Assembly (NCBI GenBank): GCA_943330925.2
Contig: CALQJP020000121.1
Coordinates: 1 to 7,200, forward strand
DNA from: Chryseobacterium gleum
Lineage (GTDB): Bacteria > Bacteroidota > Bacteroidia > Flavobacteriales_D > Sanyastnellaceae
DNA: 7,200 nucleotides
Reading direction: 5' to 3'
In this document: piece after piece, positions 1 to 6,700 of the stretch
Position numbering within the stretch: position 1 is the stretch's first letter
Layout of the letters: each line of letters begins with the position of its first letter
The notes under the pieces: generated by a model
What the model saw: the letters and a program-made list of their open reading frames with translations, nothing else
Told to the model about the DNA's origin: nothing
Databases searched by the model: none
Translations under genes and position numbers: made by a program

Positions 1-125
1 ACGGATGCCGCTGTAGGAGGTTGTCATCGCCTGAGTAAGTGTCATGGCTAAGGTGGACGCGCAGCAGCGCGTCCATGCCCGGTGCGTCACTGAACGAGCG
101 CTGTGGCTGATGAAGGCAATCTTGT

Positions 126-133
126 TACTTTCG
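126..133 (+). promoter_or_regulatory. Bacteroidota-type -7 promoter element before the holin-like gene
   Basis: TACTTTCG matches the Bacteroidota -7 consensus TAnnTTTG except for C at the seventh position. A TGTG at 102-105, 20 bases upstream, is a three-of-four match to the -33 TTTG element. The element ends only four bases before the ATG at 138, so transcription would begin at or very close to the start codon and the mRNA would be leaderless or nearly so. This is inferred from consensus only; no start site is known. Confidence 0.5.
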
Positions 134-137
134 CACC

Positions 138-530
138 ATGCGCAGTCAAGACCAACTCAAAACTACCCTGCTGCAACTGATCAGTACCTCCGTGACACTG
201 CTCGTTGCCGATTACCTCATGGACAGCATCCGGTTTGAACAACCGTGGGTTGCCATTGTAACTGCTATTGTTCTTGCCCTGCTCAACGCATTCCTCAAGC
301 CATTGCTCGTAGTGCTTACGATTCCGGCAACCGTTTTCACGCTGGGCTTGTTTCTGCTGGTCATCAATGCCGCCATTCTCATGATTGCCGATCAGCTCGT
401 GGATGGTTTCGTGATCGAAAGCTTTTGGTCGGCCGTGCTGCTTACCATCTTCATCTCGATGGTAAATGGACTGCTGGGCGGAAACGTTAAAGTGGTGAAG
501 CACTCGAGCCATGATGAGCTTGATCGATAA
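138..530 (+). CDS. Phage holin family (holin-4/YvlD-like) four-helix membrane protein
   Basis: This 130-residue protein is almost entirely membrane-embedded. Hydrophobic helices lie at about residues 11-28, 37-53, 55-84 (long, probably two passes broken by the TIPATVFTLG turn) and 95-113, followed by a charged tail (KHSSHDELDR). The pattern LALLNAFLKP at 46-55, then LTIPATVFTLGLFLLVINA at 60-78 and a later SMVNGLLGG, is the signature I recognise for the phage_holin_4_2/YvlD family (PF04020). Despite the name, most chromosomal members are not lysis holins; they are small inner-membrane proteins of unknown role, and no endolysin or phage gene is nearby. The first ATG gives the usual family length and is preceded by a promoter-like element. 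Family assignment is fairly secure; cellular function is unknown. Confidence 0.82.
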   Translation: MRSQDQLKTTLLQLISTSVTLLVADYLMDSIRFEQPWVAIVTAIVLALLNAFLKPLLVVLTIPATVFTLGLFLLVINAAILMIADQLVDGFVIESFWSAVLLTIFISMVNGLLGGNVKVVKHSSHDELDR

Positions 531-534
531 CACG

Positions 535-616
535 GGAGAATAGAGAATGGAGAATGGAGAATGAAGAACCATCGCGCAACGGTTCTCCATTCCCCATTCT
601 CCATTCCCCTTTCTCC
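535..616. repeat. Long imperfect hairpin built of tandem 7-bp units
   Basis: The left arm (535-569) is five consecutive heptamers: GGAGAAT, AGAGAAT, GGAGAAT, GGAGAAT, GAAGAAC. The right arm (582-616) is their near complement in the same register: GTTCTCC, ATTCCCC, ATTCTCC, ATTCCCC, TTTCTCC. With the closing C570-G581 pair, 31 of 36 positions pair by Watson-Crick rules around a 10-base loop (571-580). The exceptions are four A-C oppositions (544/607, 542/609, 558/593, 564/587) and one T-T (541/610). It starts four bases after the stop of the holin-like gene. It may act as a terminator or an mRNA 3' stabiliser, but no U-tract follows. I do not recall a named family for it. Confidence 0.85.
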
Positions 617-637
617 TTTCTCCTTTCTCCTTTCTCC
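610..637. repeat. Four perfect tandem copies of TTTCTCC
   Basis: Four identical 7-bp units run at 610-616, 617-623, 624-630 and 631-637. The first closes the base of the preceding hairpin by pairing with 535-541. The other three have no partner in the left arm and extend the heptamer series in the same register. Together with 604-609 they form a 34-base stretch of pure pyrimidines on the + strand. Such an array should be prone to slippage, so copy number may vary between strains. No ORF here looks coding. Confidence 0.85.
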
Positions 638-708
638 ATATCGTCATACGCCTTCCTGATTTTTATCGACATCCCATGAACATCCGTTTTTCATGGTAGG
701 GTGAAGTT

Positions 709-716
709 TACCTTCG
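709..716 (+). promoter_or_regulatory. Bacteroidota-type -7 promoter element before the transaldolase gene
   Basis: TACCTTCG fits the -7 consensus TAnnTTTG with one change, and it lies 18 bases before the ATG at 735, giving a short leader. A T-run at 687-691 lies about 17 bases upstream in the general area of a -33 element, but it is not a clean TTTG. The similarity to the element in front of the holin-like gene (TACTTTCG) supports both. This implies the transaldolase gene has its own promoter and is not only read through from the gene upstream. Confidence 0.5.
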
Positions 717-734
717 CGGCATAATTCGAATCCC

Positions 735-1394
735 ATGAAATTCTTTATCGACACTGCCAATCTCGCACAAATACAGGAAGCCCATGATTTGGGTATACTC
801 GACGGCGTAACCACCAACCCTTCACTGATGGCCAAAGAGGGCATCTCCGGAAAGGACAACGTGATGAAACACTACAAAACGATTTGCGAAATTGTAGGCG
901 ATGGCGATGTAAGCGCTGAAGTAATTGCAACCGACTTCGCAGGCATGGTTGCTGAAGGCGAGGAATTGGCCGAGCTTCACCCAAACATTGTGGTGAAGGT
1001 GCCGATGATCAAAGAAGGCGTAAAGGCTCTAAAGTATTTCAGCGACAAAGGCATCCGCACCAACTGCACACTCGTGTTTTCGGCCGGACAAGCTCTCATT
1101 GCTGCGAAAGCTGGCGCATCGTATGTGTCGCCTTTCATTGGTCGCCTCGATGACATTTCAGTGGATGGCACCGAACTCATAGAACAAATTCGAATCATTT
1201 ACGACAACTACGGTTACGAAACTGAGATCCTCGCAGCGAGCGTGCGCCACCCAATGCACATCATCAAGTGCGCAGAAATTGGCGCCGATGTTATGACAGG
1301 TCCACTCAGTGCAATTGTAGCTCTGATGAAACACCCCCTCACCGACAATGGCCTGGCGCAGTTCCTGGCCGACCATGCGAAAGCAGCTAAATAA
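735..1394 (+). CDS. tal: Transaldolase (short TalC/FSA-like subfamily)
   Basis: This 219-residue protein is a single-domain (beta/alpha)8 class I aldolase of the small transaldolase/fructose-6-phosphate aldolase group, which is about 210-220 residues long; the classical TalB type is over 300. It would move a dihydroxyacetone unit between sugar phosphates in the non-oxidative pentose phosphate pathway, in the cytoplasm. The N-terminus MKFFIDTAN and GVTTNPSLMAKEG at 24-36 are typical. The Schiff-base lysine is K88 in IVVKVPM (equivalent to K85 of E. coli FsaA). NCTLVFSAGQA follows at 110-120, and ADVMTGP at 184-190 near the C-terminus. The residue equivalent to the FSA Tyr131 is Phe134 (SPFIGR), which favours transaldolase over aldolase activity. 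It probably has its own promoter, and the spacer to the next gene is almost entirely a hairpin. Confidence 0.93.
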   Translation: MKFFIDTANLAQIQEAHDLGILDGVTTNPSLMAKEGISGKDNVMKHYKTICEIVGDGDVSAEVIATDFAGMVAEGEELAELHPNIVVKVPMIKEGVKALKYFSDKGIRTNCTLVFSAGQALIAAKAGASYVSPFIGRLDDISVDGTELIEQIRIIYDNYGYETEILAASVRHPMHIIKCAEIGADVMTGPLSAIVALMKHPLTDNGLAQFLADHAKAAK

Positions 1395-1399
1395 GTACT

Positions 1400-1456
1400 A
1401 GGTGCGATGTGCGATGTGCGAAGGAAGTCACACTTCGCACTTCGCACATCGCACCT
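1400..1456. repeat. Near-perfect hairpin of tandem 7-bp units between tal and the yciO-like gene
   Basis: The left arm contains GTGCGAT, GTGCGAT and GTGCGAA (1402-1422). The right arm carries the complement in the same register: TTCGCAC, TTCGCAC, ATCGCAC (1434-1454). Positions 1400-1423 pair with 1433-1456, 23 of 24 bases, the only exception being T1415 opposite T1441, around a 9-base loop (1424-1432). It starts five bases after the transaldolase stop and ends three bases before the ATG at 1460, so it makes up almost the entire spacer. It may terminate or attenuate transcription, or mask the ribosome's landing site, but no U-tract follows it. Confidence 0.88.
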
Positions 1457-1459
1457 CTC

Positions 1460-2077
1460 ATGCTTCTCCCCATCCACCCCGCCAATCCCGATCCGCGCAA
1501 AATTGCGCTGGTAGTGGAGTGTTTGCGAAAGGGAGGAATTGTGGTTTACCCTACCGACACGGTGTATAGCATGGGCTGTGACATGCTCAATTCGAAGGCG
1601 CTCGAAAAGCTGGCACTCATCAAACAAGTGAAACTGGAAAAGGCCAACTTCTCGCTGATTTGCCACGACTTAAGCCACCTCACCGAATACAGCAAGCAGC
1701 TGAGCAACCCCATCTATAAACTCATGCGCAGCACGCTTCCGGGGCCCTACACCTTCATTCTGGAAGCAAGCAAAGCCATTCCGAAAATATTTTCCGATCG
1801 CAAGAAAACGGTAGGAATACGTGTGCCCGACAACGCAATCGCACGAGCCATCGTAGAAGCATTGGGAAATCCGATTGTTTCAACTTCCGTTCACGACGAC
1901 GATTCAATCTTAGACTACACCACCGATGCAGAGCTCATTCACGAGAAATGGAGTAACCGCGTGGACATAGTCGTTGACGGCGGACCGGGTGGGCTCCTCC
2001 CTTCTACTGTTATCAGCTGTGTGAACGACGAAATAGAAGTGATACGCCTTGGCAAGGGCAGTGTTGAAATGCTTTAA
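1460..2077 (+). CDS. YciO-type Sua5/YrdC family protein (L-threonylcarbamoyladenylate synthase-like)
   Basis: This 205-residue protein has the YrdC/Sua5 fold, whose best-known members make threonylcarbamoyl-AMP for the t6A modification of tRNA. It closely resembles E. coli YciO (about 206 residues) over its length: PIHPANPDPRK near the start, GGIVVYPTDTVYSMGC at 25-40, NFSLICHDLSHL at 63-74, PGPYTFILEA at 95-104, TVGIRVPDN at 117-125, and PSTVISC at 181-187. Key TsaC/Sua5 residues are changed, as in YciO: IKQVK replaces the usual KxR, and STSVH replaces TSAN. The activity is therefore less certain than the fold. I chose ATG 1460 because it aligns with the YciO N-terminus; an in-frame ATG at 1409 lies inside the hairpin and would add 17 unrelated residues. 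No separate promoter fits in the spacer, so it is probably co-transcribed with tal. Confidence 0.85.
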   Translation: MLLPIHPANPDPRKIALVVECLRKGGIVVYPTDTVYSMGCDMLNSKALEKLALIKQVKLEKANFSLICHDLSHLTEYSKQLSNPIYKLMRSTLPGPYTFILEASKAIPKIFSDRKKTVGIRVPDNAIARAIVEALGNPIVSTSVHDDDSILDYTTDAELIHEKWSNRVDIVVDGGPGGLLPSTVISCVNDEIEVIRLGKGSVEML

Positions 2078-3591
2078 TCACCCGTTTGATTCATACCCCG
2101 CAAGTGCGTAAAGGCATCGCCGATAAATTCAATGATATCGCGCGCAATCACAGCATCCATGCTGCGCGCCTCTGCCGCTACATCGCCGGCCAACCCATGC
2201 ATATATACGCCGAGTAAGGCAGCATCTTGCGCACTGTAACCTTGCGCCAGCAGAGCGCCAATCATTCCACTCAACACGTCGCCGCTGCCCGCAGTGGCCA
2301 TGCCCGGATTGCCCGTGGAGTTTATGAATACCTGGCCCTCGGGAGTTGTAATGCGTGTATGCGCTCCCTTCAAAACTATGAAAACGCCCAGTTCTTTGGA
2401 CTTCAGCAATTGGGTTTCGAGGCGGTCAAAATGATTTTCATGTTTACCAAACAGCCGATCGAACTCTCCGACATGCGGTGTGAGTATGGTGTTGGGTTGC
2501 AAACGTGATTGCCAGCCTTCGCGGGCCACAACCGTCAGCGCATCCGCATCGATAATTGCCGGTGTACCTGCTGTATCGAGCCATTCATGAATCATCGACA
2601 TTGCTGCACTTCCGGTGCCAATGCCCGGTCCCATCACCAATGCCGTTGAACCCTGAATCTGTTCATAACGCTCCAGCTCAGCACTACCAAAGCCAGTCTT
2701 GCACACTACCTCGGGCACAGCCGTTTGCATCACCTGCAAGCCGCTATCTGAAACACAGGCAGTGACCTTTCCTGCGCCGGTTCGCATAGCGGCATAGGAC
2801 ACCAACATGCAAGCTCCCATCATACCGGTACTACCGGCCACAACCTGCAAATGCCCGTGCATGCCTTTATGACTGTATTTCGCTCTTGCCCGCAGCAGCG
2901 GCGCCACCTCCATATCATCAACAAAGTACCAATCGCATGGTTGCTCTTGCTCAAATTCACTATCAAGCCCAAGTGGCACAATGACCATGCGTCCCACAAA
3001 ACAGTCATTATCGGGGAAGAGCATGGAGCGCTTTGGTATCTCGATCGTGAGTGTAATATCCGCCTCCACGATTGCTCCTGATTGTGGTGCAAGCAAGTCG
3101 GCCTGCAAACCGGAAGGAATATCGATTGACACAACTGTATTCGGAAGCATGTTTATCCGTGCAATCAAAGCCGACATCCAACCTTCAATGGGACGATTCA
3201 ACCCTGAACCAAAGAGCGCATCAACGACCACCGTATCGGGTTCCAACTCCATATCATCGGGCATTGCGCTGATAAAATGCAAAGGCAGATCACCGTCAAT
3301 TGAAACCTGCAGGTTTTCCCGAAAATCAGCACTTCCAATCGAAGCATCGCCCACTACAATTACCGACACATCCAGATGCTGTTCGTGCATGAGCCTGGCC
3401 ATTACCAAACCATCACCTCCGTTGTTGCCGGTGCCACAGAAAAAAACATATCGACTGCCAAAGGCCTTATCGACCAGCACCTCCGCACACGAGCGCGCAG
3501 CAACCTCCATTAGTTCGGCAGAAGAAGTATACTGACGTTCGACGGTAATACTGTCCCAGCTGCGCAATTGCGCTCTGCTAAAAAGTTTCAT
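2074..3591 (-). CDS. nnrDE: Bifunctional NAD(P)H-hydrate epimerase / ADP-dependent NAD(P)H-hydrate dehydratase
   Basis: This 505-residue metabolite-repair enzyme restores hydrated NADH and NADPH (NADHX, NADPHX) in the cytoplasm. The N-terminal YjeF/epimerase domain (about 1-215) shows FCGTGNNGGDGLVMAR at 51-66, the acidic VVVDALFGSG at 121-130 and SIDIPSG at 155-161. The C-terminal dehydratase domain (about 230-500, ribokinase-like fold) shows KGMHGHLQVVAGS at 242-254, MGPGIGTG at 320-327, IDADAL at 347-352, TPHVGEFDRL at 371-380, VLKGAHT at 406-412 and TAGSGDVLSGMIGALL at 433-448, whose Asp438 is the expected catalytic base. This is the standard fused form, at normal length and intact. ATG 3591 gives the expected N-terminus (MKLFSRAQLR). 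Its stop codon overlaps that of the convergent yciO-like gene by four bases. Confidence 0.95.
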   Translation of the reverse strand: MKLFSRAQLRSWDSITVERQYTSSAELMEVAARSCAEVLVDKAFGSRYVFFCGTGNNGGDGLVMARLMHEQHLDVSVIVVGDASIGSADFRENLQVSIDGDLPLHFISAMPDDMELEPDTVVVDALFGSGLNRPIEGWMSALIARINMLPNTVVSIDIPSGLQADLLAPQSGAIVEADITLTIEIPKRSMLFPDNDCFVGRMVIVPLGLDSEFEQEQPCDWYFVDDMEVAPLLRARAKYSHKGMHGHLQVVAGSTGMMGACMLVSYAAMRTGAGKVTACVSDSGLQVMQTAVPEVVCKTGFGSAELERYEQIQGSTALVMGPGIGTGSAAMSMIHEWLDTAGTPAIIDADALTVVAREGWQSRLQPNTILTPHVGEFDRLFGKHENHFDRLETQLLKSKELGVFIVLKGAHTRITTPEGQVFINSTGNPGMATAGSGDVLSGMIGALLAQGYSAQDAALLGVYMHGLAGDVAAEARSMDAVIARDIIEFIGDAFTHLRGMNQTGD

Positions 3592-3647
3592 GGTTTCGAT
3601 TTATGTATCCAATATCGGATGTCTTACCACTTTTAACGAATGCAGTT

Positions 3648-3654
3648 CAAAATA
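3648..3654 (-). promoter_or_regulatory. Possible -7 element for the NAD(P)H-hydrate repair gene
   Basis: Read on the minus strand this is TATTTTG, one base shorter than the Bacteroidota consensus TAnnTTTG. A TTG at 3678-3676 lies 21 bases upstream in the -33 area. It sits about 57 bases before the ATG of the minus-strand gene, within the 161-bp divergent spacer. The match is imperfect and this is a suggestion only. Confidence 0.3.
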
Positions 3655-3732
3655 CATTTCACATCGCCTCGTTCGCAAGTTTGGTAAGTGGCGAAATCTC
3701 AGGCGATTGAGCCCGTTAATTTCACAAGTTGG

Positions 3733-3740
3733 TATAATCC
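3733..3740 (+). promoter_or_regulatory. Possible promoter element for the TPR-protein operon
   Basis: TATAATCC lies 12 bases upstream of the ATG at 3753, at the spacing seen for the promoter elements in front of the other + strand genes. It is a good generic -10 box but a poor match to TAnnTTTG. TTGAGC at 3707-3712 lies 20 bases upstream and may serve as the distal element. The long exported-protein gene and its neighbour would both be transcribed from here. Confidence 0.33.
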
Positions 3741-3752
3741 GCTGTAGAACCC

Positions 3753-6700
3753 ATGAGAACGTATCTCTTCCTATCCATCCTATTCGCTTGCTCGCTGAGT
3801 TTGCAGGCGCAGCCGCCCATTGCACTCTACGACAACACACGTCTGTATCGTGAAGCCCTGGAGCTATTCGATCACGAAAAATACGTGGCTGCCAAAGAAA
3901 AATTCCAAGAGTATATCGGGTTGGAAAAAGATCCGCAACACGCCTTGCGCATCAACTCGGAATATTACAGCGGTATCTGTGCGTTGTATCTGTTTCACAA
4001 AGACGCCGAATATCAGCTTGAGCAATTCGTGCTGGAACATCCCGATTCTCCCTGGAAGCGACGTGCGTTTTTTGAATTGGCAACCTTCAACTATCAGAAG
4101 AAACAATACAAAAAAACACTGGAGTGGTTCAAGCAAGTCGACGAGCGCGACCTCAATGCAAAAGATAAAAACGAAATGCGCTATAAGCGCGGACACAGCC
4201 TGTTTGAGACAGGCGACGTGGCCGGCGCAAGACAAGATTTTTTCGAAGTAAAACAAGAGGAGAGCGAGTATCAGAAAGCGGCGATTTATTACTACAGCCA
4301 TATTGCCTATGAGCAAAACGACTTGCAAGTGGCGCTCGATGGTTTCAAGCAGCTCGAAAACGACGCATCTTTTAAAAGCCTGGTTCCCTATTACATCACC
4401 TACATCTACTACAAGCAGAAGAATTACGACGAAGTATTGAAATACGGTCCTGGTGTGCTGCAGCAAGCCGAAGCAAACAACACCAAAAGAGCGCCCGAAA
4501 TTTCACGCATCATTGGCGACAGTCATTGCATGAAAAAACAATATGCGGAGGCCATTCCCTTTCTGGAGACCTATCACAAAGCCGCAACAGACAATGACAT
4601 TACGCGAGAAGACCACTATCAACTCGCCTATGCATATCACCGCAGCTCACAATGGGAAAAAGCTGTCAACGAATACAAGCATTGCACAGAAGGAAAAGAT
4701 GAATTGCACCAAAAAGCCTCCTACAACCTGGGAGAGTGTTATTTGAAACTGGACCAAAAAGAATATGCCCGCAATGCATTTTCGGAAGCAGCCGATATGA
4801 CGGTCAATGCAGAAATACAGGAAGACGCGTTGTTCAACTATTCAAAACTGGCCTTCGAACTCTCCTACAACCCTTTTCACGAAGCCATTTCTGCATTCGA
4901 AGACTATCTCAACAAATACCCCAACAGCAAACGCAGAGACGAAGCGTATGAATTCCTTCTGAACGTTTACATGCGCACACGCAACTACGAAAAGGCGCTG
5001 GCTTCACTCGATAAAATTCAGAACAAAGACAATCGCGTAAAAGAGGCCTACCAAGTAGTAGCATACAACCGAGGCGTTGAACTTTTTCAAGCCGAAAAAT
5101 TTGCAGATGCCGAAAAGTTTTTTGACCGCGTAGCTACCTATCCTGTCAACCCAACCGTAAACGCAGATGCGAAGTTTTGGAAGTCTGAAATCAGTTACCG
5201 ACAAAACGACTTCACAAAGGCCGTTCAGCGCTACAGTGCATTCATCAATGAGCCCGGAGCCTACAACTCTGAGTTCTATGGCATGGCTCATTACAGCCAG
5301 GGCTACGCCTACTTCAAGCTCGCCAATGCCGAGGAGAATGACGAAACTGCTACGGCGTGGTACAACAATGCCAACACATCTTTCCGCAAATACATCGATG
5401 GCAGCCACACCAAGGATGTGAAGAAAGAAAGTGACGCATGCGCCCGAGCCGGCGATTGTTTTTACGTCGCCAAAAACTACTCGCAGGCCATTCTTTATTA
5501 CGACAAATCAATTGCCTTGAACAAAGCGGGATCCGAATATGCACTCTATCAAAAGGCGATGTGTTATGGCTACGACGGCCAGCCGGAAAAGAAGTCGTGG
5601 GTATTGAAAAACCTCATCACCGAAAGCCCCGACTCCAAGTTCGAGATCGATGCCAAATATGAAATCGCTAAAACGTATTTGCAGCAAGACCGCCTGAACG
5701 AAGCCAAGACCTACTTCAACGACATCTTAAAGAACCACGCCACCTCTGTGTATGCCAAGATGAGTATGCGCGACATGTGCCTCATATACGTGAAGGAAGG
5801 CAACCAGGCCCAAGTGAAAGAGTCGTGGACCGCCATCAAGAACAAATACCAGAAAGACCCTGTGGTTTGCGACGCCTATCAGATTTGCAAATCGATACTC
5901 ATTGAAGATCCAGAGTTTCAGAACGATGCCGTGACCATTTGCGGTGCAACGAAAAACGAACTCGAAGAGGATGTGTATCGCAAGGCCGTGAGCTACGTGC
6001 AGGAAGGAAACTGCGAAACCGGTATAACGAAACTCACCGACTACCTCACCAAATTCCAACCTGCTTACCACGCCATTGACGCCAGCTACTTTCTGGCCAA
6101 CTGCCACTACGACAAAAACGACCTCAACAAGGCACTCGAATACTGCAACTACATCATTGGTTCCGGCGGCACAAACTACCGCGAAGAGTGCCTTGTGATG
6201 GCTGCTACCATTTCATACAACAACAAAGACTACTCGCAGGCGCTCACGCATTACCGCGATTTGGAGCAAGTGGCTATCTCCAAAAACAATGCGCTCGAAG
6301 CCCAGATAGGGTTGATGCGATGCAACTATTACCTCAATGAATACAGCGACGCAAAAATGTATGCCGACAAGGTGCTGGCCAACGATGCCACACCGGAAGA
6401 CATTCGTTACACAGCCTTGCTTTGGCGCGGTCGTATTCTGCACGTGAACGGCAGCTATAACGAAGCCATAACAGACTTGAAAGAAGTGGTAAAACGCGGA
6501 GGCAATGCGGGTGCAGAGAGCAAATACCTCATTGCGAGTTCCTATTACTCCAAAGAAGAATTCAAAGCAGCAGAGACAGAAATATTCCAGCTCATCGAGA
6601 AGTTTTCAGCCTTCGATGAATGGAAATACAAAGGCTTCTTGCTTCTGATTGATGTATACATCTCGTTGAAGGACTATTTCCAGGCACACGCTACTATCAA

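Noticed and set aside
1..127. Possible N-terminus of a divergent minus-strand gene: two minus frames are open to the window edge, one with ATG at 76 (MDALLRVHLSHDTYSG...), one with ATG at 45 (MTLTQAMTTSYSGIR).
   Set aside because: Only 15-25 residues are visible, I recognise neither, the two frames compete, and no promoter-like element precedes them on that strand. All + strand frames stop by base 51, so no + strand gene can extend further in.
535..637. Reading the first repeat region as a classical rho-independent terminator.
   Set aside because: The stem is much longer than usual, has no terminal U-run and shows a strict 7-bp period, so it is recorded as a repeat; a terminator role remains possible.
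87..647. 186-codon open frame on the minus strand.
   Set aside because: It is antisense to the clear four-helix membrane gene at 138-530, and its first third is low-complexity translation of the heptamer repeats (KEKGERRKGNGEW...).
535..1456. CRISPR or insertion-sequence ends as an explanation for the paired repeats.
   Set aside because: There are no unique spacers between repeats, no transposase gene nearby, and the two hairpins have different sequences.
1409..1459. Upstream ATG that would extend the yciO-like protein by 17 residues.
   Set aside because: It lies in the heptamer hairpin, the added residues are translated repeat, and the YciO N-terminus aligns from ATG 1460.
1214..1666. 150-codon minus-strand open frame across the tal-yciO junction.
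   Set aside because: It is antisense to two recognised genes and crosses the hairpin; its sequence has no recognisable domain.
2981..3535. 184-codon + strand open frame opposite the NAD(P)H-hydrate repair gene.
   Set aside because: It is a Ser/Thr/Pro-rich shadow of a strongly recognisable minus-strand enzyme.
3864..4466. 200-codon minus-strand open frame rich in Val, Leu and Phe that looks membrane-like.
   Set aside because: Antisense of Lys/Glu/Asn-rich TPR codons gives hydrophobic residues; it lies wholly inside the TPR gene.
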